Numbered from the stretch's first letter, positions 9,801 through 18,534 are shown. The stretch: 64,000 nt of DNA from GYS-P2D sp964522505 (GCA_964522505.1 CAZFWJ010000008.1:15961-79960); one strand, 5' to 3'. Made by a program: numbers and translations. The notes: a model not told the origin generated them from the letters alone.

Positions 9801-11328
9801 CGTTGAGGAGCGTGCAGTAACTGATCCAACAGCATGTGCAGCATTTGTAACACTTGTTGTCGATGCTGACGATTGTCACGATACAGATGATTTAATTTGG
9901 AGCTATACGATCACTTCTGATGGTGGTGTAGTTATAGCATCAGGTGATGACAATGAGATCAATACTAGTATACCATTGGGTAACTATGCGATCGAGTGGA
10001 ATGTAGAAGACCCATGTGGAAATGTAGGTGAGGCATTTATCCAACAGCTTGTTGTATCTGATCCGCAGAACATCTGTGGTACAGGTGGCGGAGATGTCGG
10101 TGTAGCAGCCTTATCGGGTATCATTGCGACAGAGCAGGACTTTGGAGTCGATAATGCAGAGGTAACACTCTTAAGTGGTAGCACTGAAATGGCGGCATTG
10201 TCTACAGCTATAGACGGAGTATTCAGTTTTAGTAATGTTCAGAGAGCAGAGAGCTATGACATCACTGTTGATCGTCTGGACGACTACCTCAATGGTGTTA
10301 CTACTCTTGACTTAGTCTTAATGCAGAGACACATCTTGGGACTTGAGCTATTAGATAGTCCATACAAGGTAATTGCTTCAGATGTGGATGGTAGTAATAG
10401 TGTGTCAGGTGCTGACTTAGTCGCTATGAGAAGATTACTCTTAGGGACGGCCTTTGATTTCCCTATAGGTCAATCATGGACATTTGTTGATGGCGATCAG
10501 ACATTCAGTAACAACTTAACACCATTCCCATACGATCAGTCGGTCACGATTGCTAATCTCTTGGTAGATCTAAATGATCTTGCCTTTGTAGGGGTGAAGA
10601 TGGGTGATGTTAACGAAAACGTATTCCTGGAGAGCGCAGCTTTGGCTGGTGCAAGATCTATCACATCTCTTAAATATGCAATTAAGTCTAATGCAGCTGG
10701 TGGATCTACAATAGATATCTACAGCGATGAGCCTATCAACTTAGATGGTCTTCAGATGGAGTTAAACTTCGGTGATGCCTTAGGTGAGATAGCAGGAGTT
10801 CGTTCTGATGCATTTGCAATAAGCAGTGATGACTATAGAATAGACGATCATAACTTGAGGATGACTATTGCGATTCCTCAGACGAACAGAATAGAAGAAG
10901 GAGTGATTCTATCTATTGACCTATCAGGAAATGTGAATCAAGCTGATTCTCAAGAGTTGGTAGACTTAATAAATGATAGGCTACAAGCACAGATATACAC
11001 TACCACAGGAGATGAGATCAAGGCGTCAGATTTAGCCTTGAGTGAGGAGAAAATAGACTTGGCAGATGGTTTCGTCCTCGGTCAGAATGCTCCTAACCCA
11101 TTCTCAGGTACAACGGATATAAGATTTTACAACAACGTCGATGGTATGGTAACTACCACTATTTATGATGTTTCAGGGAAGCAAGTTTATGTGGACAGAA
11201 CCTACTACACAGTAGGATGGCACAAGATGAGCATAGCCTCAAGCGACATAGAGGGTGCTGGATTATACATCTACGAGCTTAACAATGGCACTGCGATTAT
11301 TCGTAAGAAAATGATGGCCTTAAAGTAA
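3814..11328 (+). CDS. Giant multi-domain surface protein (2504 aa), Ig/PKD-like repeats, dockerin, T9SS domain
   Basis: The hydrophobic signal segment (residues about 28-47, ending RSQA) fits Sec export. In-frame ATGs at 3850 and 3877 are alternative starts. Residues about 246-1240 hold roughly ten related modules of about 100 residues, each joined by a linker like V-x-D-T-x-F-x-x-x-G-P followed by a C-x-G motif; this resembles PKD/Ig-like adhesin arrays. The middle part (about 1250-2050) is made of Cys-paired modules with the recurrent motifs FIDWC and RTWTLIDFC. The C-terminal part has a carboxypeptidase-regulatory-like module (about 2100-2155), a dockerin-like pair (about 2160-2211, second loop D-V-D-G-S-N-S-V-S-G-A-D), a cohesin-like segment (about 2283-2415) and a T9SS sorting domain (about 2418-2504, LGQNAPNPFSG). 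The next gene starts 5 bases on, so the two are probably co-transcribed. The ligand is unknown. Confidence 0.9.
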   Translation: MRNATTPQWRDRMNQIKNHKSMRYSRFTRALLVLALMASCLQIGRSQATIAPAMCTDDGNRIQQTITIPSTFVGPWYIQSYSPFILPDGVLFIDGVGDEFYLSGDNPTLDTLTVAPDGSFVFTFFRDPTLAFSPVTFTNGGETITVDLDAFTAPSSGITGNLGAGATDTLCLDGGTAAFSLSTIANSDIQDIVWTVSGPDIASTGSGTFMTNDLAFDFPAAGNFTVTAVGTTTSNCPIDSEIAVHVVDTEFMISGPQFACSLGDMTTYSISAAALALYEDITWSINGTTASFVGPNQNTSSVTIDWTGASGLATVQVTGTDASGAMCTFTESIDVTIDDALGASVTGLDDSIFCLGETVALTSEISGIQSILWTSTGGTIIGSSTAATVNISFTTAGPDTLSVTGTTVTGCDINETIIVDVRDDEATIVGDLAACIGATTMYSATYADGTVPTFTTATWSVSPMLGGMDISLTGPVEEFASITWSDFGDFDLTFTGTTEEGCTISNTITVSVIDTDFMVSGPELVCVGDFNEFVFVQSDGNDVLSGGNVTWEVVRQRGGTLTPVPEAITDTDMNDTLSHDFFTGTFNDASFYMVIASSNTPNGCSVIDTLIVETIGEDDIDIIGPEEICAGFRDTIYYLNVPDSIFDAPPVWNVTFANGNPFSPSQWEPFGGDSLRITLPNAVDTLIISASGTINGASCATTTAVQQVILFDAVDFAADTDLTLCLSDQAAPFSLDIDSLDIDLNADFFFQLRNNATGEFIEQLPFVSGGMSPMTGSGAAMTGSGTAASTFVTFPSAGEFSIRAQGFTVDGCSIDEEIVVTVKDTNFVIAGDPQICSGDTTQFVFLDGTDNMPIDSTAGDSPIEWFFTTDGVTSPLSFNSSAAPPFFDGFEITGALEDSINISFSQPGVYTLFASAVTDCGDCDVDAQFQVIVRGTDFNLIGPDAVCNGTTSLYNIANIDSSRINDLVADSTMWSLASGLNGQFSGDQRADSIFINWNRTGAFTELTDTLFFRGVTDDGCVITDELPIVINTDDVILLGLDACVGTPVDISLVNALDSSTVAGLDDLIWIVNGTDTINMTTTIGTLDQIPTGAGLSPVWTDGGVFTIQAIGSTSTGCALINESITVEIFGVEQAMIIGDNNTCLGTLRFPTDPDVYTLNIADADITSVLWEVIPQIGSGTSLGPDDDFSMAPTFGATDESMFTILDWGSFGFDSPSQEDYRIRVTGTTMGGCTFADSLDIIVLAPSNAFPMICNNSVNISLPSSCELQITPDAILENFEFITDTLGVTADQFEIIVTDPTTGRTISQNGFVDGSFLNQELQVTVIHECSQQSCWGIVVLEDKNIPELICGTTAIACDEDFMPSSLDFGNLRLSGFPLPDTNTITVTPIGGQENTFVVRGFEMCGDATLTFEDEIETEICAGPYGTVITREWTLTNQSGLMSTCTDVINIERLNLDSLIVMFEEELQDTVFECGDNITSFTEPDFNLEGFCFNVQFTSSETTELLCNGNPNAFTSVRTYTFIDWCNGDVRTVRQRITVDDNTPPNINLRTNDIITQADPHFCFGIVSLDDNDISISDPNLCSDISSVVVRIFEDDITGQLIADETFDGNFTELTISDQNILVDLSRIFITVETMDQCGNLSADTVSREVIVEDNIMPTAACDDIVTINLNDEGWGIASSRAFDRGSNDNCGPVDICITRLDDLALFDELDLDGNDLVDFEDFTAAIAATGRVGTNYSSRTTIVGGTEFINRDSLCTTRLQFECTDAMSSFLGQNVSVQLTVTDVNGEASTCTSEVEVRDNGVLDTILVLNGDQLINCGDDFSQFIPFDDQTVRFLTNCGIPIAPTYSVDTSGINNCGTGVIFRNFTAVDQTGQVFTHTQTINIGTQADIVSPDAVPGFWPADFDGVGCTGSNIAPENLPAEFVPDFNADDFSCSMADLIFDDIVFRNVDGFCVKILRTWTLIDFCQVSATDPEAGRYEHVQILRLTDEDAPIITAAPVEERAVTDPTACAAFVTLVVDADDCHDTDDLIWSYTITSDGGVVIASGDDNEINTSIPLGNYAIEWNVEDPCGNVGEAFIQQLVVSDPQNICGTGGGDVGVAALSGIIATEQDFGVDNAEVTLLSGSTEMAALSTAIDGVFSFSNVQRAESYDITVDRLDDYLNGVTTLDLVLMQRHILGLELLDSPYKVIASDVDGSNSVSGADLVAMRRLLLGTAFDFPIGQSWTFVDGDQTFSNNLTPFPYDQSVTIANLLVDLNDLAFVGVKMGDVNENVFLESAALAGARSITSLKYAIKSNAAGGSTIDIYSDEPINLDGLQMELNFGDALGEIAGVRSDAFAISSDDYRIDDHNLRMTIAIPQTNRIEEGVILSIDLSGNVNQADSQELVDLINDRLQAQIYTTTGDEIKASDLALSEEKIDLADGFVLGQNAPNPFSGTTDIRFYNNVDGMVTTTIYDVSGKQVYVDRTYYTVGWHKMSIASSDIEGAGLYIYELNNGTAIIRKKMMALK

Positions 11329-11332
11329 TAGG

Positions 11333-14300
11333 ATGACATTGAATAATTGCAAAAGAACAAGACCCATGAATACGATAAATAAAATCCAAGAACCGATGAC
11401 ATCAAGAAGTCTCAACATGGTAGGCTCTAGCTTATGGAGCTTATTCCTGGCGGTGATATTGATATCTGTTAGCAGTCAGAGTCTGTCTGCGCAAGATTGT
11501 TCGCAGAGAGCAGTGGCTTGTAACAATAGATTGAATATCCCACTTAATGAAAACTGTGAAGCTATAATCACCATTGATTTAATCCTAGAAGATCAGGTGG
11601 GTGATGACTCTGATTATGAGCTTAGAATATTTGACCCGCAGGGTAACTTGCTTGAGTCAAATGTATTAACTGAGGATTTCGATTGCCAGCCTCTCAATGT
11701 AGAGGTAGAGTGCTTATCTTCTGGTATATTCTGTTGGGGCTCGATCGTAATTGAAGATAAGATTGCGCCAAGTCTCACTGTGACACCATTGGATACATCA
11801 ATCCTTTGTAATGTCCATGACTTTCAGTTAGATCCTAATGCCTTAGTAACAGAGGTGATCTTTTCTGATCAAGGTTCATGTGCCGAGCCGGACTCACTAG
11901 GGATTACAGACTTCGTAATCACAGAGAATGATATTTGTAGTGATACGGTGGCTACGATCTTGAGATCGTTCACAGTAGTAGATCAATCTAAATTTAGAAA
12001 TGATTCTACCGTAGTACAGACAATATTCTTGCTGAGACCTACTTTCAGCGATTTAGAGCTACCTCAAGACACAGTTATAGACTGCCGTGAAGTAGGAGAT
12101 CTGTCTGTAGAGGCCCTGGGTCAACCGATATTAAATTCGTGTGATCCTTTCTTCGATATTTCACTTGAGGAACAAATGTTCCCGACGTGCGGAGGAAGTC
12201 AAAAAATACTCCGCAGATGGACCATATTTGACACTTGTAGAGATCAGGATACAGTCATTAATCAGAGTATTGATATCATCGATACTTCTGGAGCGGTAAT
12301 AGATTTTAGCTCATTCGATATCCCGTCTTCAGTACTTGAGCCTAATAAGGAGTTTTGTACAGCGTCGGCTATTGATATAGCTAATCCGATAATTACAGAT
12401 TGTTCGATTATTCAACCAAGTCAGTTGAGAGCTTTTGTACAGTTTACAGATATGAGTGGCTTGCCGTTTGGAACACGTTTCCCGGCTACAGTTAACTCTA
12501 TGGAGACAATGGATCTTAATGATGTTCCAATAGGACAAGATTTTGTAGTGATATTCGAAGTGATAGACAGCTGCGGAAACTTTAGTTCTGGATCCAGCGG
12601 TGTATTTAGAGCCGAGGATACTACGGACCCAAGTGCGGTATGTGAGAGTAGCACAATTGTGTCGATCACATCATCAGGATTTACTGAGGTAACGGCAGAA
12701 TCTCTGGATGATCACAGTTTTGATAATTGTGGTGTTGTACGTCGTGAGATCAGAAGATTGAACTCTACGTGTTCAGGATTTGGTGGTGACTTATCATTTG
12801 GTCCAGCAGTATCATTCTGTTGCGAAGATGTCAATAACAACCCGGTACAAGTCTTATTAAGAGTATTCGATGCCAATGATAACTTTAGCGAGTGTATAAT
12901 TGATGTTGTCGTCCAAGATAAGCGCCAACCGATTATCACATGCCCGAGTGATCTGACGTTACCATGTACTGTGGATCTTGATAATTTACGAGATACAATC
13001 AGCTCTGCTGGCTTGCCTATGGTAGAGTGGGTATGTGGAGTTGGAACTATTTCAGCAGATATTCCAGACGATATAGCAGTATCAGTATGTGGATTTGGAC
13101 AATTCAACGTAGTATGGACTGCAACAGACCCTAATGGAGCTACTGCGCAGTGTATACAGCAAATTACTATTGCTGATATTACACCTGTAACTCTTATTCC
13201 ACCACCAGCGGAGGTAAGTGTTACAAGTTGTACTGATGGAATCGCTGCTGCGGATTTACCAGGAAGCGCCCCAGTGGCAGAAGGTGTAGATTGCGAAAAT
13301 ATTGCAATGTCTTATGAAGATAATCCTGCAGTAGTTACTGGCAACAACTCAGCGTTCTGCCAAGTAATAGAGCGCACTTGGACGGTTATCGACTGGTGTC
13401 AGTTTGACAATGGTGGATTGGAAGCTGCGACCTTAGGTACATTCATTCAGAGTATAATAATACAAGATAATGACGCCCCGATGTTTACTTCAACTCCTGA
13501 GGATTTTGAAGTAAATGATGACAATGGAGACTGTTTGGCTCAAGTAACATTTAATGTAGATGCTACTGATGCTTGTACTAATGATGAAAACATTGAGTAT
13601 GCATATAGCCTCGATATCAACGGTGATGGTGTAGGTGATTCAGATGGTATGGGAGCTACGTTCTCAAGACTTTTAGGTCCAGGTGAGTATAGCGTAATAT
13701 ACACTGCTACTGATGAGTGCGGTAACGTACAAGAGACAGAGGTTAGTTTTGAGGTCACCTCATCAACATTACCTATTCCTGTATTAGAGGCGACTCATAC
13801 AGTCAATCTTCAGGCCAATGGATCTGTTTCCTTATTAGCTTCTGACCTTAACATCAGCAGTACACAAGGATGTAACCCTGAGGATGCCAGTGGATTGTCA
13901 TTTGCATTTTCTGCTGATCCTAATAATTCGATAAGAACATTCACGTGTGCTGATATTCCAAATGGCGTAAGCGGAACACAATCTGTACCGGTATTCGTTA
14001 TTGATGAAGCCGGCAATGTTAATTCGGTCAATGTATTGATTATGATCACTGATGCGAACTTCAATGCTTGTCCTGATAATACTGCTTTAGTATCAGTAAG
14101 TGGTGTCATCACTGATGAGAATAATGACGCCGTTGCTAACATCTCAGTATCAGCTTTTGATCCTTCAGGTAACAGCATATTTGAGGTGACTACAGACGAC
14201 AATGGACAGTATGCAATTTCGAACTTGGTAATGAATGGGGATTATAATGTGCAAGCTAATCTAGAAGGATTTGATCTTACAGGTGTGACAACTTTAGACC

Positions 14301-15271
14301 TTGTCTTGATTCAGAGACACGTGTTAGGATTGCAGGCGCTTGATTCTCCTTACAAGTTGATTGCGGCGGACATTAATAATAGTGCTTCAGTGTCTGCAGC
14401 TGACTTGGCAGAGCTAAGAAAGTTGATCTTAGGAACAAGATCCGACTTAGGTCAGAACAATAGCTGGAGATTTATTGATAAGAACTTTGACTTCGTTGAT
14501 GCGCTAAGACCTTGGAATTACCCAACCTTGGCTGCATTCAATAATATTTCATCAGATGAATTTGCTGTGGACTTTGTAGGATTGAAAGTGGGCGATGTGA
14601 ATGGTAATGCCTTTGGCGCATTAGCCGGCATAAGATCTGTAGGAGTATGGAAGACGGCTTCAGCAGAGACTCCAGGACAAGTGGTGTATACGTTGACACC
14701 ACCAGAAGAAATGGTTTATGGTCTTCAGATGTCACTTGACTTCAATGATTCTGCAATGGATATAGCAAGTGTCGAGGGACTTAATATTTCGTCAGAAGAT
14801 TATGCTATCGTTGATGGTAAGTTGAACATTAGCTGGACTAATGTTGACCCACAATTAATCGGAGAGCATACACCGATAACAATCACGTTTAATACTCGTT
14901 CGTCTAACCAGCCAGAACTAAGTCTGAATAGGACGGGTATTGCGAGTGAATACTATACTAACACCTTTGAAACGAAGGATATACAATTTGTAGAAGTAGC
15001 TGAAGAGTCTTCTATAATTCTTGGGCAGAACGTTCCAAATCCTTTTAGCCGAACTACACAGATTGAATTTACCTTACCTAGCCGAGAAAATACCACGCTA
15101 CAGGTAACCGATCTGAATGGCCAGATGATCTATCAGATGTCTGACATGTTCGATGCAGGTGCAAACACAATTACGATCCATGCGAGCGATATTGCTGGAA
15201 GTGGTGTATACTATTATACACTGACTACCAGTACGAGTAAAGTCACTAAGCGTATGGTCATTATAAATTAA
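11333..15271 (+). CDS. Giant surface protein (1312 aa) with HYR-like modules, dockerin and T9SS domain
   Basis: The start lies 4 bases past the previous stop. A second ATG at 11366 gives a shorter lead to the signal segment (about residues 30-52, ending LSAQ). The opening residues (CSQRAVACNNRLNIPL) match a stretch in the middle of the preceding protein, so the two share module types. Cys-rich HYR-like modules follow, including RTWTVIDWCQ near 13374. The C-terminus has a carboxypeptidase-regulatory-like module (about 925-980), a dockerin-like pair (about 983-1033; second loop D-I-N-N-S-A-S-V-S-A-A-D), a cohesin-like segment (about 1116-1220) and a T9SS domain (LGQNVPNPFSR onward). It is probably a paralogue and partner of its neighbour. 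The function of the whole is inferred as adhesion or surface matrix. Confidence 0.9.
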   Translation: MTLNNCKRTRPMNTINKIQEPMTSRSLNMVGSSLWSLFLAVILISVSSQSLSAQDCSQRAVACNNRLNIPLNENCEAIITIDLILEDQVGDDSDYELRIFDPQGNLLESNVLTEDFDCQPLNVEVECLSSGIFCWGSIVIEDKIAPSLTVTPLDTSILCNVHDFQLDPNALVTEVIFSDQGSCAEPDSLGITDFVITENDICSDTVATILRSFTVVDQSKFRNDSTVVQTIFLLRPTFSDLELPQDTVIDCREVGDLSVEALGQPILNSCDPFFDISLEEQMFPTCGGSQKILRRWTIFDTCRDQDTVINQSIDIIDTSGAVIDFSSFDIPSSVLEPNKEFCTASAIDIANPIITDCSIIQPSQLRAFVQFTDMSGLPFGTRFPATVNSMETMDLNDVPIGQDFVVIFEVIDSCGNFSSGSSGVFRAEDTTDPSAVCESSTIVSITSSGFTEVTAESLDDHSFDNCGVVRREIRRLNSTCSGFGGDLSFGPAVSFCCEDVNNNPVQVLLRVFDANDNFSECIIDVVVQDKRQPIITCPSDLTLPCTVDLDNLRDTISSAGLPMVEWVCGVGTISADIPDDIAVSVCGFGQFNVVWTATDPNGATAQCIQQITIADITPVTLIPPPAEVSVTSCTDGIAAADLPGSAPVAEGVDCENIAMSYEDNPAVVTGNNSAFCQVIERTWTVIDWCQFDNGGLEAATLGTFIQSIIIQDNDAPMFTSTPEDFEVNDDNGDCLAQVTFNVDATDACTNDENIEYAYSLDINGDGVGDSDGMGATFSRLLGPGEYSVIYTATDECGNVQETEVSFEVTSSTLPIPVLEATHTVNLQANGSVSLLASDLNISSTQGCNPEDASGLSFAFSADPNNSIRTFTCADIPNGVSGTQSVPVFVIDEAGNVNSVNVLIMITDANFNACPDNTALVSVSGVITDENNDAVANISVSAFDPSGNSIFEVTTDDNGQYAISNLVMNGDYNVQANLEGFDLTGVTTLDLVLIQRHVLGLQALDSPYKLIAADINNSASVSAADLAELRKLILGTRSDLGQNNSWRFIDKNFDFVDALRPWNYPTLAAFNNISSDEFAVDFVGLKVGDVNGNAFGALAGIRSVGVWKTASAETPGQVVYTLTPPEEMVYGLQMSLDFNDSAMDIASVEGLNISSEDYAIVDGKLNISWTNVDPQLIGEHTPITITFNTRSSNQPELSLNRTGIASEYYTNTFETKDIQFVEVAEESSIILGQNVPNPFSRTTQIEFTLPSRENTTLQVTDLNGQMIYQMSDMFDAGANTITIHASDIAGSGVYYYTLTTSTSKVTKRMVIIN

Positions 15272-15290
15272 TGGTTCTCGATTTATGGTA

Positions 15291-15324
15291 AGCCGATTCA
15301 GAGCAATTTGAGTCGGCTTTTTTT
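15291..15324 (+). terminator. Terminator closing the surface-protein pair
   Basis: A 10-bp stem (AGCCGATTCA / TGAGTCGGCT, one G-T pair) with an 8-base loop is followed by seven T. It overlaps the stop of the convergent minus-strand gene. Confidence 0.85.
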
Positions 15325-16072
15325 ATGCCTTCTCACAAAGTCTATCACATATTATACCGGTTGCCACGCTGACATTGAGGGAGTCAGCAATGCGACCATC
15401 AGCTCCTGCAATTGTAATCGTCTGTTGTGCATTGCGCATTAATAGCTGTGATATTCCCTGGCCTTCATTACCCATGACAAGGATGAATTTCTCTGCAGGA
15501 CTTACTTGATGTAATGGGTCTCCAGACATAGCTGCCACGATAATCGGAATGCCATTGGCTTGATCAGTTAATGCGATTTGGCTACAGGTATAAAGGTTCA
15601 TATTTGCGAAACTACCCATGCAGCTTTGAATCACCTTAGCACTAAAATAATCCGCAGAGCCCGCTGATCTGATCACTGTATCTATGCCATACCAATCGGC
15701 TATCCTTATAATTGTCCCCACATTACCAGGATCTTGTACATCATCTAGGTATATCGCACGTTCTATATTAGGCAATAGCTTATTCTCAATATTTGGAAGC
15801 TGTACAGTTGCGATTACTTCCGGAGTAGACTTGTGATCACTGATTCTTTTAAGATCAGTGTTTTCACTAATAGTGGTTAACTCTGAGAAGGCTGGTATTC
15901 CATGATTTCGATGCCAGTCTGAGGTTGCATAAATTTGGGTAATGCTAAACTTAGATTTATTGAATAGACTAACAACAGACTTATGACCTTCAACGAGGAA
16001 TATATTATATTTTTGTCTATACTTTTTCAGTCTCAAGGACTGCAGCAATTTTATATTCGATTTTGTGAGCAT
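15323..16072 (-). CDS. TrmH/SpoU-family RNA 2'-O-methyltransferase
   Basis: This looks like an SPOUT-fold methyltransferase that would transfer methyl from S-adenosylmethionine to a ribose 2'-OH of rRNA or tRNA. The three SpoU motifs are visible: IYLDDVQDPGNVGTIIR with the catalytic Asn/Arg region, VMGNEGQGIS, and ADSLNVSVATGI at the C-terminus. The N-terminal part (LLQSLRLKKYRQKYN, FLVEGHK) is the usual substrate-binding extension of RlmB/TrmH-like enzymes. The ATG at 16072 aligns with the usual family start; an upstream in-frame ATG at 16099 is also possible. It is divergent from the TamL gene with almost no spacer. The exact target nucleotide cannot be told from sequence. Confidence 0.88.
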   Translation of the reverse strand: MLTKSNIKLLQSLRLKKYRQKYNIFLVEGHKSVVSLFNKSKFSITQIYATSDWHRNHGIPAFSELTTISENTDLKRISDHKSTPEVIATVQLPNIENKLLPNIERAIYLDDVQDPGNVGTIIRIADWYGIDTVIRSAGSADYFSAKVIQSCMGSFANMNLYTCSQIALTDQANGIPIIVAAMSGDPLHQVSPAEKFILVMGNEGQGISQLLMRNAQQTITIAGADGRIADSLNVSVATGIICDRLCEKA

Positions 16073-16115
16073 GGATAGTAAATCATTATACGCAGCCAAT
16101 CAAAGCACGCTTCAT

Positions 16116-18410
16116 ATGGTGAAAATAGGTGTTATCCTATTCATGCTGTCTATTTTGGCTTCATGTAGTGGTACACGACACCTTGCAGAAGATGAATATG
16201 CGCTATATAGAAACTCATTCAACATCATAACTGACGATAATCGGGTAACTGTAAATAGGATTCGTGAAGACCTTAGAAAAGCTGTTAAACAAGAGCCTGT
16301 CAGAAAAAACATCCTTAACCCGAGGACTTATGGCAAGCCCCTCACAGTTTTTGATCGGTTGCTTACCCTTGAGAGTATAGATGCTTTCGAGAAGATATTG
16401 AGGAATCGAGAAGGGTTTTACGAAGCTAAGGTGAACTATGAAAAAGTGCCTCAAGATGACTTAGGTAAGAAAGTCGTAGTCGTCTATACGGTAGACTTAG
16501 GTCCAAGGATGTATGTACGCAGTTTTAAGCACAACTTTGAAGATAGTGCTATGCAAGTGATAATGTCACAATACGACGAAGGCATTGAGGTAGTGGCTGG
16601 TGAGCCACTCGAAGCAGGTTCATTTGAGGCAGAAAAAGTGCGAATGGTACAGGTCTTGAAGAATGAAGGCTATGCCGACTTTAATGCTAACTATATAGAT
16701 ATCGTCGGTGATAGCATTGGATATGAAGTCGATGCTACCATGTATGTACATAATCCACCAGGACAAGAAGCCCATACACGATACCGGATCGGTGATATTA
16801 ATGTATATACCGAGCATAACAGGTCTACTCAGCCGCAGATAGAGAGAGTTGAGACGCTCCAAGAAAAGAAGTATTTCTCTAAGTCAAATCAGTTCCTGGT
16901 TAATCCCAAAGCAATAGATGATATCATCCCAATTGGTAAGGGTGAATTATTTAATAAGAGCCGTGAGACAAAGATGAATCTCAATTTGTCGAGATTGGCA
17001 CCTTATCGGTTTGCGGTAGTCGATTCCTATGTAGACTCTGATAGTTCAGACATATATAATTACAATGTATATCTCAGTCCATTTCAGAATAAGTGGGTGG
17101 TAAACTCTGGGATTAATTTCTTCTATTCATCGATAAATACGATGAATAACCAAAGCCTGTTTGGCTTCTCAGGAAATCTAGCGTTTACCAATAGGAATTT
17201 TAGGAATCGGGCGATAAGGCATACCATTAGTGCCGAAGGGACCTTAGAATATAATTTTCCTAATTTTCCTAATCTAGGTGGAGCTATCACTAATACGCAG
17301 AGTTTACAGCTCAGCAACACATTCGACATACCTAAAGTGATAGATGTATTCAAGATATCCAATTTCTTAAATCGGGTAGGGGTCGTTTCTGATGAAAACC
17401 TTGAGAATATCAATGCCAATGGTACAACGACAGTAGACTTTAGTGGGGGCATTACCAGTATTTTTAATTTTTATGAACTGCGAAATTTTGATGCGTCTTG
17501 GACCTTTAACTTTCAGCCTAATCCCAGGCTTAAGTATACCGTAAAGCAGATCGGAATCAACCTCATAGACACTGATATACAAGAGATCTTTCAGGAAGAG
17601 ATATTGGTTGATAATCCCTTGCTGGCACGTAGCTTTGATCCATACTTGATCACAGGTTTCTTTTTTAAAGAGTTTTCATTGTTTAAGCAGTTAAAAGAGA
17701 CAATTCGTGGTGACAAACTATTCTTCATAGGTAATTTTGAACTGTCTGGATTAGAAAATATACTTCTTAATAGGATAGTAAATGGGGTCAGCTCCTTTGA
17801 TGAGGATTGGCAACTTGGTTCGCTTGAGTTTTCGGATTTTATAAGATTGGAAGGTGACTTAAGATATACTAAGCAGGTTAAGGAGCGCTCAAGTTTTGCC
17901 GCTCGTATTAACGCTGGCTTAATCGTCCCATATGCTGGTGATGACGCTATCCCTTTCATTAAACAATTCTACTCTGGAGGCCCGAACAGTATCCGTGGTT
18001 GGCAATTGCGTGAGTTAGGTCCAGGCTCTTTTCAAGAACAGCGACTAGACAATACTGCCTTCTTTCAATCTGGAGATCTTAAGTTGGAGTTCAACCTAGA
18101 GTATCGCTTTGATCTCTTTTGGTACTTCGAGGGTGCCGTCTTCTTAGATGGAGGTAATGTTTGGCTCCTTGATGACGATCCTTCGAGGCCTGGCGCACAG
18201 TTCTCATCAGGATTTCTGGATCAAGTTGCATTGTCCTCAGGGTGGGGGCTACGCTTAGATTTTGATTACTTCATATTCAGATTTGATTTTGGATACAAGC
18301 TGCGCAATCCATTCCCTAATCCAGAGACAGGGTCACACTTTGTCCTCACCGATGGCGATTTCAACACCCGTATTGGCAATGTTAATTTTGCGATTAATTA
18401 TCCTTTTTAG
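16116..18410 (+). CDS. tamL: TamL-type lipoprotein, BamA/TamA (Omp85) family
   Basis: This is an outer-membrane Omp85-family barrel with N-terminal POTRA-like domains. I chose the ATG at 16116 because it starts a lipoprotein signal peptide (MVKIGVILFML...ILASC, lipobox Cys); the upstream frame from 16065 would overlap the divergent methyltransferase and bury the signal. The POTRA region spans about residues 25-250. The barrel begins about residue 330 and includes the Omp85 loop-6 motif FYSGGPNSIRGWQLRELG and a C-terminal Phe. In Bacteroidota, TamL works with TamB in envelope assembly, but no tamB follows here. A divergent TrmH-type gene beside such a protein is, from memory, a common arrangement in this phylum. 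Confidence 0.82.
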   Translation: MVKIGVILFMLSILASCSGTRHLAEDEYALYRNSFNIITDDNRVTVNRIREDLRKAVKQEPVRKNILNPRTYGKPLTVFDRLLTLESIDAFEKILRNREGFYEAKVNYEKVPQDDLGKKVVVVYTVDLGPRMYVRSFKHNFEDSAMQVIMSQYDEGIEVVAGEPLEAGSFEAEKVRMVQVLKNEGYADFNANYIDIVGDSIGYEVDATMYVHNPPGQEAHTRYRIGDINVYTEHNRSTQPQIERVETLQEKKYFSKSNQFLVNPKAIDDIIPIGKGELFNKSRETKMNLNLSRLAPYRFAVVDSYVDSDSSDIYNYNVYLSPFQNKWVVNSGINFFYSSINTMNNQSLFGFSGNLAFTNRNFRNRAIRHTISAEGTLEYNFPNFPNLGGAITNTQSLQLSNTFDIPKVIDVFKISNFLNRVGVVSDENLENINANGTTTVDFSGGITSIFNFYELRNFDASWTFNFQPNPRLKYTVKQIGINLIDTDIQEIFQEEILVDNPLLARSFDPYLITGFFFKEFSLFKQLKETIRGDKLFFIGNFELSGLENILLNRIVNGVSSFDEDWQLGSLEFSDFIRLEGDLRYTKQVKERSSFAARINAGLIVPYAGDDAIPFIKQFYSGGPNSIRGWQLRELGPGSFQEQRLDNTAFFQSGDLKLEFNLEYRFDLFWYFEGAVFLDGGNVWLLDDDPSRPGAQFSSGFLDQVALSSGWGLRLDFDYFIFRFDFGYKLRNPFPNPETGSHFVLTDGDFNTRIGNVNFAINYPF

Positions 18411-18534
18411 GTTAATATCATCATTAGATATGCTCGTCAATGTATGACACATTGAACCGATCAGATATGATAGGTGTAACACATGTCTCTAAGCTATTTA
18501 TGAATTCTCCCGAAACTGTTGATTGCTGAGTAGA

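Noticed and set aside
4113..14735. Long minus-strand frames inside the giant surface genes (for example 4701-5120, 12712-13107, 13810-14202)
   Set aside because: They are antisense shadows: the plus frames have clear domains, and the minus frames have low-complexity Ser/Thr/Pro-rich translations.
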